DNA from: Saprospiraceae bacterium
GTDB taxonomy: Bacteria; Bacteroidota; Bacteroidia; Chitinophagales; Saprospiraceae
Length of the DNA stretch: 64,000 nucleotides
Assembly (NCBI GenBank): GCA_016787415.1
Contig: JAEUUT010000055.1
Span: 25,887-89,886 of the forward strand
Reading direction: 5' to 3'
Part shown: in pieces, positions 33,245 to 42,719 of the stretch
Position numbering within the stretch: the first letter of the stretch is position 1
Layout of the letters: every line of letters starts with the position of its first letter
Notes under the pieces: generated by a model
The model's input: only the letters and a program-made list of their open reading frames with translations
The model's database searches: none
Told to the model about the DNA's origin: nothing
Made by a program: the position numbers and the translations under genes

Positions 33245-33802
33245 TTATCGCTTTAATAACGTTGGAAGGTTTCCTTCTTGTCCCCACAATTCATCAATTG
33301 CAAAGTCTTTTCCGTTCAAATTTATGGATACCTCGTCTGCGGTCACTTCGCCAATATTTTTCTCGCATAGAATCACAGCCAATGCAAGCCCCCAAAATAC
33401 TTGCTTGGGAATTTTAAAAACCCCATCAAAGTCGTCAATTATTGTATCATCCGTAAACTCAATTCTACTATCAATTTCACATTCGTGGATTAATCCACAG
33501 CGAATGATGTGATATATGATGTCTTCAATTCCTACATAGCCATCTCTATCAGTGTGTAAATCGCGGATATTTTCACATTTTATACGAATCCCTGATGCAA
33601 GTATGCCAGGAAAACCAAATGCTGTGATAATGCGAAGGTATTTGCTAATGAATTTTTTATTTCTATTATTATTTTTTCTTTCACTTGGAAATACTTTTTG
33701 AGCAGTTGCATCAATTGCCGAGCAAATTAAAGCCAATGAAACATCACGTTTTCCATAATTATGGAAAACTACACCGGCACTTACAAAATTCCCGATAGCC
33801 AT
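33245..33802 (-). CDS. Unrecognised 185-residue soluble protein
   Basis: I recall this as a free-standing family of unknown function found in scattered genomes, with conserved stretches SAIDATAQKVFPSE, FGFPGILASGIRIKC, IEDIIYHIIRCGLIHECEI and IPKQVFWGLALAVIL. No membrane segment or signal is evident. The IRCGLIHECEI segment, with His and Cys residues, could be an active or metal site. The gene is AT-rich compared with its neighbours and lies next to the VapBC-type module, so it may belong to a small acquired island. A tiny ORF follows 5 nt downstream. Confidence 0.75.
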   Translation of the reverse strand: MAIGNFVSAGVVFHNYGKRDVSLALICSAIDATAQKVFPSERKNNNRNKKFISKYLRIITAFGFPGILASGIRIKCENIRDLHTDRDGYVGIEDIIYHIIRCGLIHECEIDSRIEFTDDTIIDDFDGVFKIPKQVFWGLALAVILCEKNIGEVTADEVSINLNGKDFAIDELWGQEGNLPTLLKR

Positions 33803-33857
33803 TTTATCTTATTCTAGTTACGTTTAGCCCCCCTTAAAACCAATGCCAAAAACCACG

Positions 33858-33888
33858 CACGCGTACGCTACAGACTCAGGACTCCAAC
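33858..33888. repeat. Solo repeat arm (AGTCCTGA with GTAGCGTACGC core)
   Basis: On the minus strand this reads GAGTCCTGAGTCTGTAGCG followed by TACGCG, the arm plus core of the AGTCCTG family without a partner. The Smr gene takes its TGA stop from it. Confidence 0.75.
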
Positions 33889-34931
33889 ACCACTTCCGTT
33901 GCCCCATACCCATACTTATGGTGAAACTCATTTTTAAACTTCACCACATGCGGGTTGTCACGCAAGGCAGCGGCGATGCTTTCTCGGAGTTTGCCCTCCC
34001 CTACCCCGTGAATGACGAACACACGCGGGGCGCCAAGGCGAACGGCTTTATCCAGAAACTGGTGAAAATGAACCATTTGCAGGCGCAGAATTTCACCTTT
34101 ATCGATGCGGTTGTGGCCGGGCAGCAGTTTTTCCACATGCAGGTCGATTTCAGGCTCAAAGCGGGCAAACTCTTCCACGTTGAATGAACTGAAAGGCCGG
34201 GAGTTGGAATGGCCCGACGACTTCGGTTTGCGCGCTTTCTGGCGGGTGTAGTCTTTCAGGTCTTCTTCGGGTTCCGATTTTTCAACAGGTTCGAATGTGT
34301 CGAGCAGTATGAAATGGTGTGCCGGCAGGTTGAGGAAGGGCACTGTATGCAGGTTGTTGAAAAACTGTTTGGGGCGAATTTTGTGCGTGTGTTCGATGGC
34401 CGTATCCGGCCCGGCGGTGGTGAGGCGCTGAACGCTGATCCAGGCTTCGAGGCCCTCGTTGAGGTCGTCGTAGAGGATGTCGCCCAGTTCGAGGGCCGCG
34501 TGGGTACTGATCTTTTCATCGATCGACACGATGTCGCGGTTTTGGGTAAAAAGATCAAATTCGAACAGAAATTCGTGCGTCGTGTCGTTGAGCAGCCAGG
34601 ATTTGTACCGCGTCACCGTGCCATCGCGGCCGGGCATGGGCTCGAACACCAGTTGCAGGCCTTTCGGTTTCAGAATCTGGTACGGAATACGCAGTTCGCG
34701 GCGCGGAGGCGCTTCGGGCAGTTTTTCCACCTTTCCCTGCACAAATTTGGCGCCTGCGGACAGCGGTTCCGACATTTCGTCGCGTTGCAGGTCTTCTTCA
34801 AACGCCGGAATTTCAAAATCAGGGTCGCTGTCGAGGCGCACCTGCAGCATGCCGTCTTCCAGCATAGCCGTGATAGAGCCGGTTTCACCGGTGTATCGAA
34901 AACGCACCCTCGTTCCTATTGCAAAAAGCAT
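33876..34931 (-). CDS. DUF2027 / Smr-domain protein
   Basis: The 351-residue protein has an N-terminal SH3-like DUF2027 region (MLFAIGTRVRFRYTGETGSI), a central beta domain, and a C-terminal Smr domain with EIDLHVEKL (the LDLH-like motif) and VFVIHGVGEGKLRESI, the loop shared with MutS2 and Smr nucleases. Smr domains nick DNA or cut RNA, in MutS2 at collided ribosomes; the role of this Bacteroidota-type protein is not established. The TGA stop sits in a solo repeat arm. Divergent from the acyltransferase gene with about 140 nt between starts. Confidence 0.88.
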   Translation of the reverse strand: MLFAIGTRVRFRYTGETGSITAMLEDGMLQVRLDSDPDFEIPAFEEDLQRDEMSEPLSAGAKFVQGKVEKLPEAPPRRELRIPYQILKPKGLQLVFEPMPGRDGTVTRYKSWLLNDTTHEFLFEFDLFTQNRDIVSIDEKISTHAALELGDILYDDLNEGLEAWISVQRLTTAGPDTAIEHTHKIRPKQFFNNLHTVPFLNLPAHHFILLDTFEPVEKSEPEEDLKDYTRQKARKPKSSGHSNSRPFSSFNVEEFARFEPEIDLHVEKLLPGHNRIDKGEILRLQMVHFHQFLDKAVRLGAPRVFVIHGVGEGKLRESIAAALRDNPHVVKFKNEFHHKYGYGATEVVLES

Positions 34932-35071
34932 ACTGTTGTGGTTTTAAAAAAATTTCCCTGCGAAATGGCGATGATTTGCCGCAAGTCTCTACTTTTCGCA
35001 AAAGTAAGAAGTTGTCCGAGTTAATTTGTCGGCAACTTTCAGGAACAAGGCGAACACCAACCATAAAAGAA

Positions 35072-36202
35072 ATGAATCAATCTACTGCCAGCGACCGCTA
35101 CATTGCCGTCGATTTTTTCCGTGGCCTGACCATCGCGTTTATGATTCTTGTAAACACCGCAGGCGACTGGGAGCACATTTATCCGCCCTTGCGCCATGCT
35201 GTTTGGCATGGATGCACGCCCACCGACCTGGTGTTTCCGTCCTTTATGTTTATCATCGGGGTGTCGATGTGGTTTGCCTTTGCCAAATACGAGCGGAAAT
35301 GGTCGCCGGAAATCGGCTGGAAAATTCTGCGCCGCACCGTTATTCTGTTTATGATCGGCGTACTGCTCAACAAATTTCCTTACTACTGGAAAGATTTTGA
35401 AAGTTGGCGCATCCTGGGCGTTCCACAACGCCTGGCGCTGGGTTACGGACTGGGTTCGGTGCTGGCGCTGACGCTGAATCGGAAGGCCCTCATCTGGGTA
35501 TCTGCTGGTATTCTGCTCTTGTACTGGGCCATTTTATGGAAATTTCCGATCATGGCTCATGCCGATCCGTACGGACTGGCCACCAATGCGGTGCGGGTGC
35601 TCGACCGCATGTTGTTTGGCGACAGCCACTTGTACCATGGCGATGGCATTGCTTTCGATCCGGAAGGTTTGCTGAGTACGCTGCCAGCCATTGTCACAGT
35701 GCTGCTGGGTTGGCTAAGCGGCGAACTGCTCACGAGCCGGGCGCAACAAAAAGACCTGCTGGTACGCGACCTGCTGGTTTTTGGACTCATTTGCGGGTTT
35801 GCAGGGCTGGCCTGGGATCTGTTTTTCCCGATCAATAAAAAACTCTGGACGAGTTCCTATGTGTTGTATGCAGGCGGTATTTCCATGATCGGGCTGGCAG
35901 CCAGCGTCTGGGTCATCGACGTGAAGGGCTGGCGCAATGGCACCGGCTTTTTCCTGGCATTTGGCGCCAATGCCCTGTTTGCGTACATATTTTCGGAAGC
36001 GTTCATTATGACTTTGTCGGCCATTCGTTGGGCAACGGCGGACGGTGGCACGATGAGTGTGGCCGGATGGATTTACAATACCGTTTTCAAGCCGATCGAG
36101 GGGGCCGAGTTCAGTTCCTTCCTTTTTGCCTTCACGTATATGCTTTTGTGCTGGCTGGTGTGTCGATGGTTGTATGTGCGAAAAATTTACATCAAAATCT
36201 GA
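35072..36202 (+). CDS. Membrane acyltransferase, heparan-alpha-glucosaminide N-acetyltransferase-like (DUF5009/NagX type)
   Basis: The 376-residue protein has about ten hydrophobic segments and the opening motif YIAVDFFRGLTIAFMILVN, typical of DUF1624/DUF5009 proteins related to HGSNAT, followed by HAVWHGCTPTDLVFPSFMF, where the His residues are candidates for acetyl transfer. The expected activity is moving an acetyl group across the membrane to amino sugars or glycan. The ATG at 35072 (MNQSTASDRY) is preferred; the frame to 34919 would extend over the divergent promoter. It is followed directly by the LD-carboxypeptidase gene with 6 nt between, suggesting co-transcription and a peptidoglycan-recycling link. 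Confidence 0.85.
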   Translation: MNQSTASDRYIAVDFFRGLTIAFMILVNTAGDWEHIYPPLRHAVWHGCTPTDLVFPSFMFIIGVSMWFAFAKYERKWSPEIGWKILRRTVILFMIGVLLNKFPYYWKDFESWRILGVPQRLALGYGLGSVLALTLNRKALIWVSAGILLLYWAILWKFPIMAHADPYGLATNAVRVLDRMLFGDSHLYHGDGIAFDPEGLLSTLPAIVTVLLGWLSGELLTSRAQQKDLLVRDLLVFGLICGFAGLAWDLFFPINKKLWTSSYVLYAGGISMIGLAASVWVIDVKGWRNGTGFFLAFGANALFAYIFSEAFIMTLSAIRWATADGGTMSVAGWIYNTVFKPIEGAEFSSFLFAFTYMLLCWLVCRWLYVRKIYIKI

Positions 36203-36208
36203 TTGGAC

Positions 36209-37246
36209 ATGCAAAGGCGTACGTTTTTGTCGGCGGTCGGCCTGTCTGCGCTGGCATGGCGTACGCCTTTGTTTCGATCTATGGAAACAACCGATTCACT
36301 CAAACTGCACAAACCGCCGCGCCTGCAAGCGGGCATGACGGTGGGACTGATTGCACCTGCCAGTTCTTTTACGCCCGAGAAATACGAGGCTGCCCGAAAA
36401 AACCTGACCGCCCTGGGGCTCAAAATAGTGGAGTCACCGCACCTGCACGAAAAGAATGGCTACCTCGCCGGCACGGATGAGCAGCGTTTGTCTGACCTGT
36501 ACTGGGCATTTGAAACGCCCGGCATCGACGCCGTGTGGTGCATTCGGGGCGGATATGGGTGCAGCCGCCTGTTGCCGATGATAGATTTCAACCGCATTCG
36601 CCGACACCGCAAGGTGTTTATCGGGTACAGCGACGTGACGGCATTGCACCTGGCCATTCAACAGCATACCGGACTGGTTACTTTTCATGGCCCGGTGGCG
36701 GCGTCGGAATTTCCGGCCAATACGCTGCAACATTTTCGTTCGGTGCTGATGGAACCCCTCACACCTTATATAGTACGCATTCCGGATTCGGCCGATTTAC
36801 CTGCCGACGACCTGTACCAGCCATTTGTCATCACGCCCGGCTCGGCTTCCGGCCCGCTTTGTGGTGGCAACCTGACCTTGCTGGCAGCCCTCGTGGGCAC
36901 GTCCTTTGCGCCGTTGTATCGCAACAAACTGGTTTTTATAGAAGATGTGGGCGAACAACCCTATCGCATCGACCGCATGCTCACCCAAATGCTGCAAGGC
37001 TCCGACCTGCGCCAGGCTGCGGGCATCGCGCTGGGTGTTTTTGCAGATTGCAAGTCCAAAGGCAGCGAGCCTTCTCAAACTGTAGCCGATACCCTGCGCG
37101 ACCGGCTTGGCCCGCTCGGCATTCCGGTTTTGTATGGCTTGCCGTTCGGGCATGTGGCGCATCAAATGACATTTCCATACGGGATACAGGCAGCGCTGAA
37201 TGCGAACGAAGGCAGCCTGACGCTGCTGGAGAAAGCGGTTTTGTGA
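36209..37246 (+). CDS. LD-carboxypeptidase (S66 family, LdcA-like)
   Basis: The 345-residue protein matches muramoyl-tetrapeptide carboxypeptidases, which remove the last D-Ala from peptidoglycan tetrapeptides. The catalytic set is visible: nucleophile Ser141 in GYSDVTALH, Glu245 in FIEDVGEQPYRIDRML and His315 or His318 in PFGHVAHQMTFPYG. Unlike cytoplasmic E. coli LdcA it starts with MQRRTFLSAVGLSALAW, a twin-arginine-like signal, so export to the periplasm is likely. The ATG at 36209 fits the signal. The TGA stop is the first part of an AGTCCTGA repeat arm. Probably co-transcribed with the preceding acyltransferase. Confidence 0.9.
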   Translation: MQRRTFLSAVGLSALAWRTPLFRSMETTDSLKLHKPPRLQAGMTVGLIAPASSFTPEKYEAARKNLTALGLKIVESPHLHEKNGYLAGTDEQRLSDLYWAFETPGIDAVWCIRGGYGCSRLLPMIDFNRIRRHRKVFIGYSDVTALHLAIQQHTGLVTFHGPVAASEFPANTLQHFRSVLMEPLTPYIVRIPDSADLPADDLYQPFVITPGSASGPLCGGNLTLLAALVGTSFAPLYRNKLVFIEDVGEQPYRIDRMLTQMLQGSDLRQAAGIALGVFADCKSKGSEPSQTVADTLRDRLGPLGIPVLYGLPFGHVAHQMTFPYGIQAALNANEGSLTLLEKAVL

Positions 37247-37383
37247 GTCCTGAGTCCTAAGTCCTGAGTCCTGAGTCTGTAGAGTACACCTCGTTAAGAT
37301 TGGCATCTACGAATATTTGGACCAAGGGTAATAAGGTGTACTCTACGGACTCAGGACTCAGGACTTACGACTCAGGACTCACA
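37242..37383. repeat. Heptamer-armed inverted repeat (AGTCCTG family), 50 nt arms
   Basis: The arms 37242-37291 and 37334-37383 match at 48 of 50 positions. The outer part is AGTCCTG/AGTCCTA words, the inner part the core GTAGAGTACACCT. The loop is 42 nt. It starts 4 nt before the end of the S66 gene and lies upstream of secDF in the same direction. Confidence 0.95.
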
Positions 37384-37486
37384 AAAAACTGTCGCTTGCC
37401 CGGCAAAAAAAACACCCATCCTGCCCTCATTGCAGATACAGACAAGCCTTTCCCAAACATTCTGCTGTTATTTTCTTTCGAAAGCC

Positions 37487-37515
37487 TTTGGTTTCCTCCA
37501 ATCTCTCTATATTTG
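37487..37515 (+). promoter_or_regulatory. Promoter of secDF
   Basis: TTTG (37487-37490), 17 nt, then TATATTTG (37508-37515) fits the Bacteroidota promoter with slightly short spacing. The leader would be about 80 nt, starting beyond the repeat. Confidence 0.65.
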
Positions 37516-37602
37516 CGCACTTTTTTTGGAAAGTACGGGAAACCCCGTGCTTCCAGTTACCATGTGTATCACCTTATTCGGTCAATTTATTACGAACGAA
37601 GT

Positions 37603-40600
37603 ATGCAAAGCAAAGGCGTTGTCAGATTTTTCTTTATCGCCCTTACGTTGGTCTGTCTGTATCAATTTGCGCTCGTCATCCCGACGAACAACATTGAAAG
37701 CCAGGCCCGGGGTTATGCCGACCAGATGTTGGCGAAAGAACCCAATGTAAGTTGGCGCACCCATTACAGCGAATACCTGGACTCTCTGTCCACAGAAACG
37801 GTTTTCACCATTCCGCTGATCAAAAAATTCACTTACCTCGACCTGAAGAAGAGCCAGTTGGCGATGGGTCTTGACCTGAAAGGCGGTATGAACGTGTTGT
37901 TGCAGGTAGACCTGCGCGACTTTCTGAAAAACCTCTCCGGCAATTCCACCGATCCTGCTTTTGCAAAAGCGCTCGATAAAGCCACCGAACGCCAGAAAAC
38001 GGAGCAGGCCGACTATATCACGCTGTTTGCGCAGGCATGGCAGGAAGAAAGCGGCGGCAAAACGCTGGCGTCTCTGTTTGCCCGCAACGAAAGCCTGAAA
38101 GGCCAGGTTAATTTCGATTCTCCGAATGCCGACGTAGTGCGCACTATCCGCAAACTCGCCGACAATACAGTAGACGAAACCTTCAAGCGCCTGAAACAGC
38201 GTATCGACAAACTGGGCGTTGTGCAGCCAAATGTAAGTCTCGACGCTGCCCGCGACCTGATTCTCGTCGAACTGCCCGGCATCGACAACCCCGAACGTGC
38301 ACGCACCATGCTGCAACGCTCGGCCAAACTCGAGTTCTGGGATACCTACCGCATCAGCGACGACGGTATTGCGCAGGGTTTTATGGCTGCCGATCAAAAA
38401 CTGAAAGCCCTGGCTGCCGGCGATACTTCGCTGACGCAGGCTGTGCAAACAGTAAAAGATACGACTTACGAATATCCTGTAGGCGCCAATGGCCAACCGG
38501 ATACAACGAAGCCGAAAGAAATGCGCGTCACGGATCGCCCGGTTGATCCTACGCAGCAGACTGGCGGCCCACTGCTGTCCAACCTGACGATGAATTCGCA
38601 GGGTGGCGGCGCGCTGTTGGCTTATGCCGACAAAAACAAAATGCGTGTTATTTCCGAGTACCTGAGTCGCCCGGAAATCAAAGCCCAGTTCCCGGCCGAC
38701 CTGGAATTCCGCTGGAGCCAAAAACCGGTGGAAGACAAAGGTGTTGAAGGCAATACCATGGTCGGAAAATACGAACTGTATGCCATCAAAAAAGTGCGCA
38801 ACTCCGATCAGGCTGCATTAGACGGCTCTGTGGTGACCAACGCCAGCGAACAACCCGATCCGACTTCCGGCGAGGTAACTGTTAGCCTGTCGATGAACAA
38901 CGACGGCGCTAAAATCTGGGCTGACCTGACGAAAAAAGCCGCTGAAAACGGCAACCGTGAAATCGCCATCGTACTCGACGACGAGGTGGTAAGCGCTCCA
39001 CGTGTAATCAACCCGATTACCGGCGGCAATTCTTCTATCACCGGCAATTTCACTGTAGATGAAGCAAAAGACCTGGCCAGCATCCTGCAGGTAGGTAAAC
39101 TGCCGGCCGGTACGCATATTGTACAGGAAAGCCAGGTAGGTCCTTCGCTCGGCGCCGACAACATCAACAAGTCGCTGATTACCATGATATTGTCTGTACT
39201 GCTGTTGTGCGCATTCATGGTAGCCTACTATAACAAAGGTGGCTGGGTGAGCGTTATTGCCCTGCTCGCCAATATCTTCTTCATGCTCGGCACCCTGGCC
39301 TCGCTGGGTACGGTACTGACCCTCCCGGGTATCGCCGGTATCGTGCTGACGCTGGCTTCTGCCGTCGATGCCAACGTAATTATTTACGAAAGGATACGCG
39401 AAGAATTGCGAGCGGGATTGTCGTTGCACAAAGCCGTAGAAACCGGTTTCGGTCGCGCACTTCCTGCTATCCTCGACGCCAACACCACGCACTTGCTCGT
39501 AGCAGGCGTACTGGTGTACTTCGGTCTGGGCCCCATCAAAGGTTTCGGTACCGTACTGATCGTGGGTGTGCTGACCTCGTTGTTCACAGCCGTACTGGTT
39601 GGTCGCTACATCACCGAATGGTGGCTGGATCGCGGCAAAGACCTGAGTTACAGTTTCCCATGGTCGGAGAAATGGCTCGTAGGTTTCCACTACGACTGGA
39701 TTGGCAAACGCAAATACGCATATATCTTCTCCCTGGTACTTACTGTAGTTGGTGTAGCATCGTTCTTCACACGCGGTTTCGAACTGGGTGTGGATTTCAA
39801 AGGTGGTTACTCTTACAACGTGAAGTTTGAAAACCCGGTAGAAATTGAACAACTGCGTGGCCCGCTGACCGAAGCGCTGGAAGGCAATCCGATCATCAAG
39901 GCGGTTAATACTGACAACACGTACAACATCACAACTTCCTACCTGATCAACGAACGTGGTGAAGGTGTGGCTGATCGTGTGGTGACCAAACTGCACGAAG
40001 GCCTTACCAAAGCAGGTGTAAATACAGAAGTGAATAACTTCAAAAGAACTGACGGTACGGGTACACACATCACTTCGTCGAGCCAGGTAGGCCCGACCGT
40101 AGCCGATGATATTCGTACTTCCTCGTTCAAAGCAGGCCTCTGGGCGCTGATTTCGATCTTCCTGTATCTGTTGATTCGTTTCCGCCGCTGGCAGTTCTCT
40201 CTGGGCGCCGTTGTGGCTTTGTTCCACGACGTACTGATTACGCTGACGTTCTTCACGCTGTTGCATGGTATCGTACCATTCTCGCTGGAAATCGACCAGG
40301 CTATCATTGCCTGTATCCTGACGGTTATCGGTTTCTCGGTGAACGACACGGTTATCGTTTATGACCGTATTCGTGAGTTTATCCACAAATACGCTGGCCA
40401 ACCGAAAGAAGACGTACTGAACATGGCCATCAACACCACCCTGAGCCGTACCCTGATAACCTCGGGCACCATTTTGGCGGTGGTACTGATGCTGCTGCTG
40501 TTCGGCGGTGGCGCCATCCGCGGTTTCGCATTTGGTATGTTTGTCGGTATCCTGTTTGGTACCTACTCTTCTATCTTCATCGCTTCTGCGTTGGTAGTAG

Positions 40601-40692
40601 ACTTTACCAAAGAAGCGGTGATTGAAGAAGGAAAAATCACTTCAAGCAAACCAGCAGAACCTGCTCCCGCCAAAACGGCTAAAGCAAAATAA
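37603..40692 (+). CDS. secDF: Fused protein-export membrane protein SecD-SecF
   Basis: The 1029-residue protein fuses SecD and SecF, which pull exported proteins through SecYEG using the proton gradient. It starts at the ATG at 37603 (MQSKGVVRFFFIAL) with a first membrane segment. SecD marks are GLDLKGGMNVLLQVD, a large periplasmic head and the C-terminal membrane half with TLPGIAGIVLTLASAVDANVII and RIREELRAG. SecF begins near residue 690 with GVDFKGGYSYNVKF and ends with VIGFSVNDTVIVYDRIRE and GTYSSIFIASALVV. The periplasmic P1 head has a long extra segment (about 250-480). The tail is Lys/Pro/Ala-rich. An intrinsic terminator follows. Confidence 0.97.
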   Translation: MQSKGVVRFFFIALTLVCLYQFALVIPTNNIESQARGYADQMLAKEPNVSWRTHYSEYLDSLSTETVFTIPLIKKFTYLDLKKSQLAMGLDLKGGMNVLLQVDLRDFLKNLSGNSTDPAFAKALDKATERQKTEQADYITLFAQAWQEESGGKTLASLFARNESLKGQVNFDSPNADVVRTIRKLADNTVDETFKRLKQRIDKLGVVQPNVSLDAARDLILVELPGIDNPERARTMLQRSAKLEFWDTYRISDDGIAQGFMAADQKLKALAAGDTSLTQAVQTVKDTTYEYPVGANGQPDTTKPKEMRVTDRPVDPTQQTGGPLLSNLTMNSQGGGALLAYADKNKMRVISEYLSRPEIKAQFPADLEFRWSQKPVEDKGVEGNTMVGKYELYAIKKVRNSDQAALDGSVVTNASEQPDPTSGEVTVSLSMNNDGAKIWADLTKKAAENGNREIAIVLDDEVVSAPRVINPITGGNSSITGNFTVDEAKDLASILQVGKLPAGTHIVQESQVGPSLGADNINKSLITMILSVLLLCAFMVAYYNKGGWVSVIALLANIFFMLGTLASLGTVLTLPGIAGIVLTLASAVDANVIIYERIREELRAGLSLHKAVETGFGRALPAILDANTTHLLVAGVLVYFGLGPIKGFGTVLIVGVLTSLFTAVLVGRYITEWWLDRGKDLSYSFPWSEKWLVGFHYDWIGKRKYAYIFSLVLTVVGVASFFTRGFELGVDFKGGYSYNVKFENPVEIEQLRGPLTEALEGNPIIKAVNTDNTYNITTSYLINERGEGVADRVVTKLHEGLTKAGVNTEVNNFKRTDGTGTHITSSSQVGPTVADDIRTSSFKAGLWALISIFLYLLIRFRRWQFSLGAVVALFHDVLITLTFFTLLHGIVPFSLEIDQAIIACILTVIGFSVNDTVIVYDRIREFIHKYAGQPKEDVLNMAINTTLSRTLITSGTILAVVLMLLLFGGGAIRGFAFGMFVGILFGTYSSIFIASALVVDFTKEAVIEEGKITSSKPAEPAPAKTAKAK

Positions 40693-40716
40693 GATCAGGT
40701 TCTTTCTGAATACTCA

Positions 40717-40755
40717 AAACCTCCTTTCGGCAGTGCTCGAAAGGAGGTTTTTTTA
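40717..40755 (+). terminator. Intrinsic terminator of secDF
   Basis: AAAACCTCCTTTCG (40717-40730) pairs with CGAAAGGAGGTTTT (40739-40752) and is followed by more T. Confidence 0.9.
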
Positions 40756-40852
40756 TTGTGAAAAATAAATAGTTGACAAACGCCCCCTATCTTTCCGTCG
40801 CAGCGCAGGACTCCTTAACGCTGCCTGTTTTTACCAAAACGAAAAAGCAACC

Positions 40853-41560
40853 ATGAACAATTTTCTAGCAGAGTTTTTAGGAACGGCCCTGCTCATTTTA
40901 CTGGGCGACGGTGTGGTGGCAGGTGTGGTACTCAAGGACACCAAAAATGAAAATGCCGGCTGGATGGTCATCACGACAGGTTGGGCAATGGCCGTCACCT
41001 TTGCCATTTACGCAGTAGGGCGAATCAGTGGCGCCCACCTGAATCCGGCTGTTACGCTCGGGCTGGCGGCTACCGGGCAATTCCCTTGGGGGGACGCAGG
41101 CACATACATTTTGGCGCAGGTATCGGGCGCTATGCTGGGTGCTACGCTGGTCTGGCTACAATATCTGCCGCACTGGTCGCGTACGACCGATCCAGGCGCA
41201 AAACTGGCGGTATTCTGCACGGGCCCGGCTATTCGCAACACCACATCGAATTTTATCAGCGAGTTTTTGGGCACATTCGTTCTATTGTTTGGAATCATGG
41301 CGCTCGGCGCCAGTCGATTTGCCGAAGGCCTCAATCCATTGGTCGTAGGCGGCCTGGTACTATCCATCGGCTTATCGCTCGGCGGCACTACCGGTTATGC
41401 CATCAACCCGGCGCGCGACCTGGGCCCTCGTATTGCACACGCCCTCTTGCCCATTCCCGGTAAAGGCAGTTCCGACTGGTCTTATGCCTGGATTCCGGTG
41501 CTGGGGCCGATTTTGGGCGGGATTTGCGGCGCATTGGCGTACCGCGCCCTACTACTCTAA
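40853..41560 (+). CDS. glpF: MIP-family channel, glycerol facilitator type
   Basis: The 235-residue protein has six membrane segments and two NPA loops: HLNPAVTLGLAAT in the first half and AINPARDLGPRIA in the second. Asp after the second NPAR is the mark of glycerol-conducting rather than strictly water-conducting channels. It would pass glycerol and similar small solutes across the inner membrane. No glycerol kinase is next to it in this window. The stop codon abuts a repeat arm. The terminator of secDF separates it from the gene upstream. Confidence 0.93.
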   Translation: MNNFLAEFLGTALLILLGDGVVAGVVLKDTKNENAGWMVITTGWAMAVTFAIYAVGRISGAHLNPAVTLGLAATGQFPWGDAGTYILAQVSGAMLGATLVWLQYLPHWSRTTDPGAKLAVFCTGPAIRNTTSNFISEFLGTFVLLFGIMALGASRFAEGLNPLVVGGLVLSIGLSLGGTTGYAINPARDLGPRIAHALLPIPGKGSSDWSYAWIPVLGPILGGICGALAYRALLL

Positions 41561-41562
41561 TC

Positions 41563-41707
41563 GGTTATCGGTTATCGGTTATTAGTTATCAGGGGTGGTA
41601 AGGAGACCATTCGTACAGATGTTTGGCCACACAAAAAGGAATGCCGGGCATCTGTACGAATGGTCTCCTTACCACCCCTGATAACTAATAACCGATAACC
41701 GATAACC
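41563..41707. repeat. Heptamer-armed inverted repeat (GGTTATC family), perfect 59 bp arms
   Basis: The arms 41563-41621 and 41649-41707 are perfectly complementary over 59 nt. The core is GGGGTGGTAAGGAGACCAT followed by TCGTACAGATG, unlike the CTGCACAT of the 11863 copy, again with the matching change in both arms. The loop is TTTGGCCACACAAAAAGGA followed by ATGCCGGG. It lies between convergent genes; pfkA takes its TAG stop from the flanking GTTATCA word. Confidence 0.97.
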
Positions 41708-41716
41708 AACTGATAA

Positions 41717-42706
41717 CTATTGTGCGAGGATATGCGCCATGCGCAACAGATCCTTGTTCACATTTTTGCTTTTGTTGATGGCTTCGGCAAATGGAGTGAA
41801 GGCAACATTGTTGTTTCGGATGCCCACCATCACGCCGGATTTACCATTCAGCAAGGCTTCTACTGCGTTGAAACCGAGGATACTGGCCAGCACGCGGTCG
41901 AAAGAACTGGGCGACCCGCCGCGTTGGAGGTGTCCGATCACGCTGACTTTAATGTCGTCGTAGAAGTCGATTTTTCCTTCTACTAATTTGGCGATGTCGT
42001 ACACCGTACCCATGTGATTGCCTTCGGCCACAATCACGATACTGAACAATTTGGAGCGTTTGGCGCTGCGTTTGAGCAGTTTTATCACATCATCAATGGA
42101 AGAATCCTCTTCCGGAATCATGACGCCACCAGCGCCGCCCGCGATAGCCGTGTGCAGGGCGATAAACCCGGAGTGGCGGCCCATCACTTCCACAAAGAAC
42201 AGGCGGTTGTGCGAGTCGGCGGTATCGCGAATTTTGTCCACTGCCTGCACCGCAGTATTGACCGCAGTATCAAAGCCGATGGTGAAATCGGTACCAAACA
42301 AATCGTTATCGATGGTACCCGGAATACCGATCACAGGGATATCTGGAAATTCCTTCATAAAATAGGTGGCGCCGGTAAAGGTTCCGTTGCCGCCGATAGC
42401 AATCAGCGCATCAATATCGTTATCCACAAGGTTTTCATATGCCTGTTTGCGGCCTTCCGGCGTCATAAAACGCTGACTGCGCGCCGTTTTCAGCACCGTC
42501 CCCCCTCTGTGAATGATATTGCTGACATCGCTGGTTTCCAGGCGTTTGATCGTTCCATCGATCATACCCTCGTAACCGCGCATGATGCCATATATATGCA
42601 GGTCATTGTTGAACGCATTGCGCACAATAGCCCTGACGGCGGCATTCATACCCGGCGCATCGCCACCGGAGGTAAACACCGCTATTCTTTTTATTTCCTT
42701 GTTCAT
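41717..42706 (-). CDS. pfkA: ATP-dependent 6-phosphofructokinase
   Basis: The 329-residue glycolytic enzyme phosphorylates fructose 6-phosphate with ATP. Motifs: GGDAPGMNAAVRAIV (ATP loop), GGNGTFTGATYF (the GDGS-like position reads GGNGT, with Asn), PGTIDNDLFGTD (catalytic Asp), VEVMGRHSGFIAL and HLQRGGSPSSFDRVLA near the end. Length fits the bacterial homotetrameric type. It follows the BadF-type kinase gene by 13 nt on the same strand and is likely co-transcribed. The stop codon lies at the edge of a repeat. Confidence 0.96.
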   Translation of the reverse strand: MNKEIKRIAVFTSGGDAPGMNAAVRAIVRNAFNNDLHIYGIMRGYEGMIDGTIKRLETSDVSNIIHRGGTVLKTARSQRFMTPEGRKQAYENLVDNDIDALIAIGGNGTFTGATYFMKEFPDIPVIGIPGTIDNDLFGTDFTIGFDTAVNTAVQAVDKIRDTADSHNRLFFVEVMGRHSGFIALHTAIAGGAGGVMIPEEDSSIDDVIKLLKRSAKRSKLFSIVIVAEGNHMGTVYDIAKLVEGKIDFYDDIKVSVIGHLQRGGSPSSFDRVLASILGFNAVEALLNGKSGVMVGIRNNNVAFTPFAEAINKSKNVNKDLLRMAHILAQ

Positions 42707-42719
42707 GATTTACTGTAAA

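Noticed and set aside
37300..37602. N-terminal extension of secDF
   Set aside because: It would start in the loop of an inverted repeat and before the promoter; the membrane segment starts at MQSKGVVRFFF.
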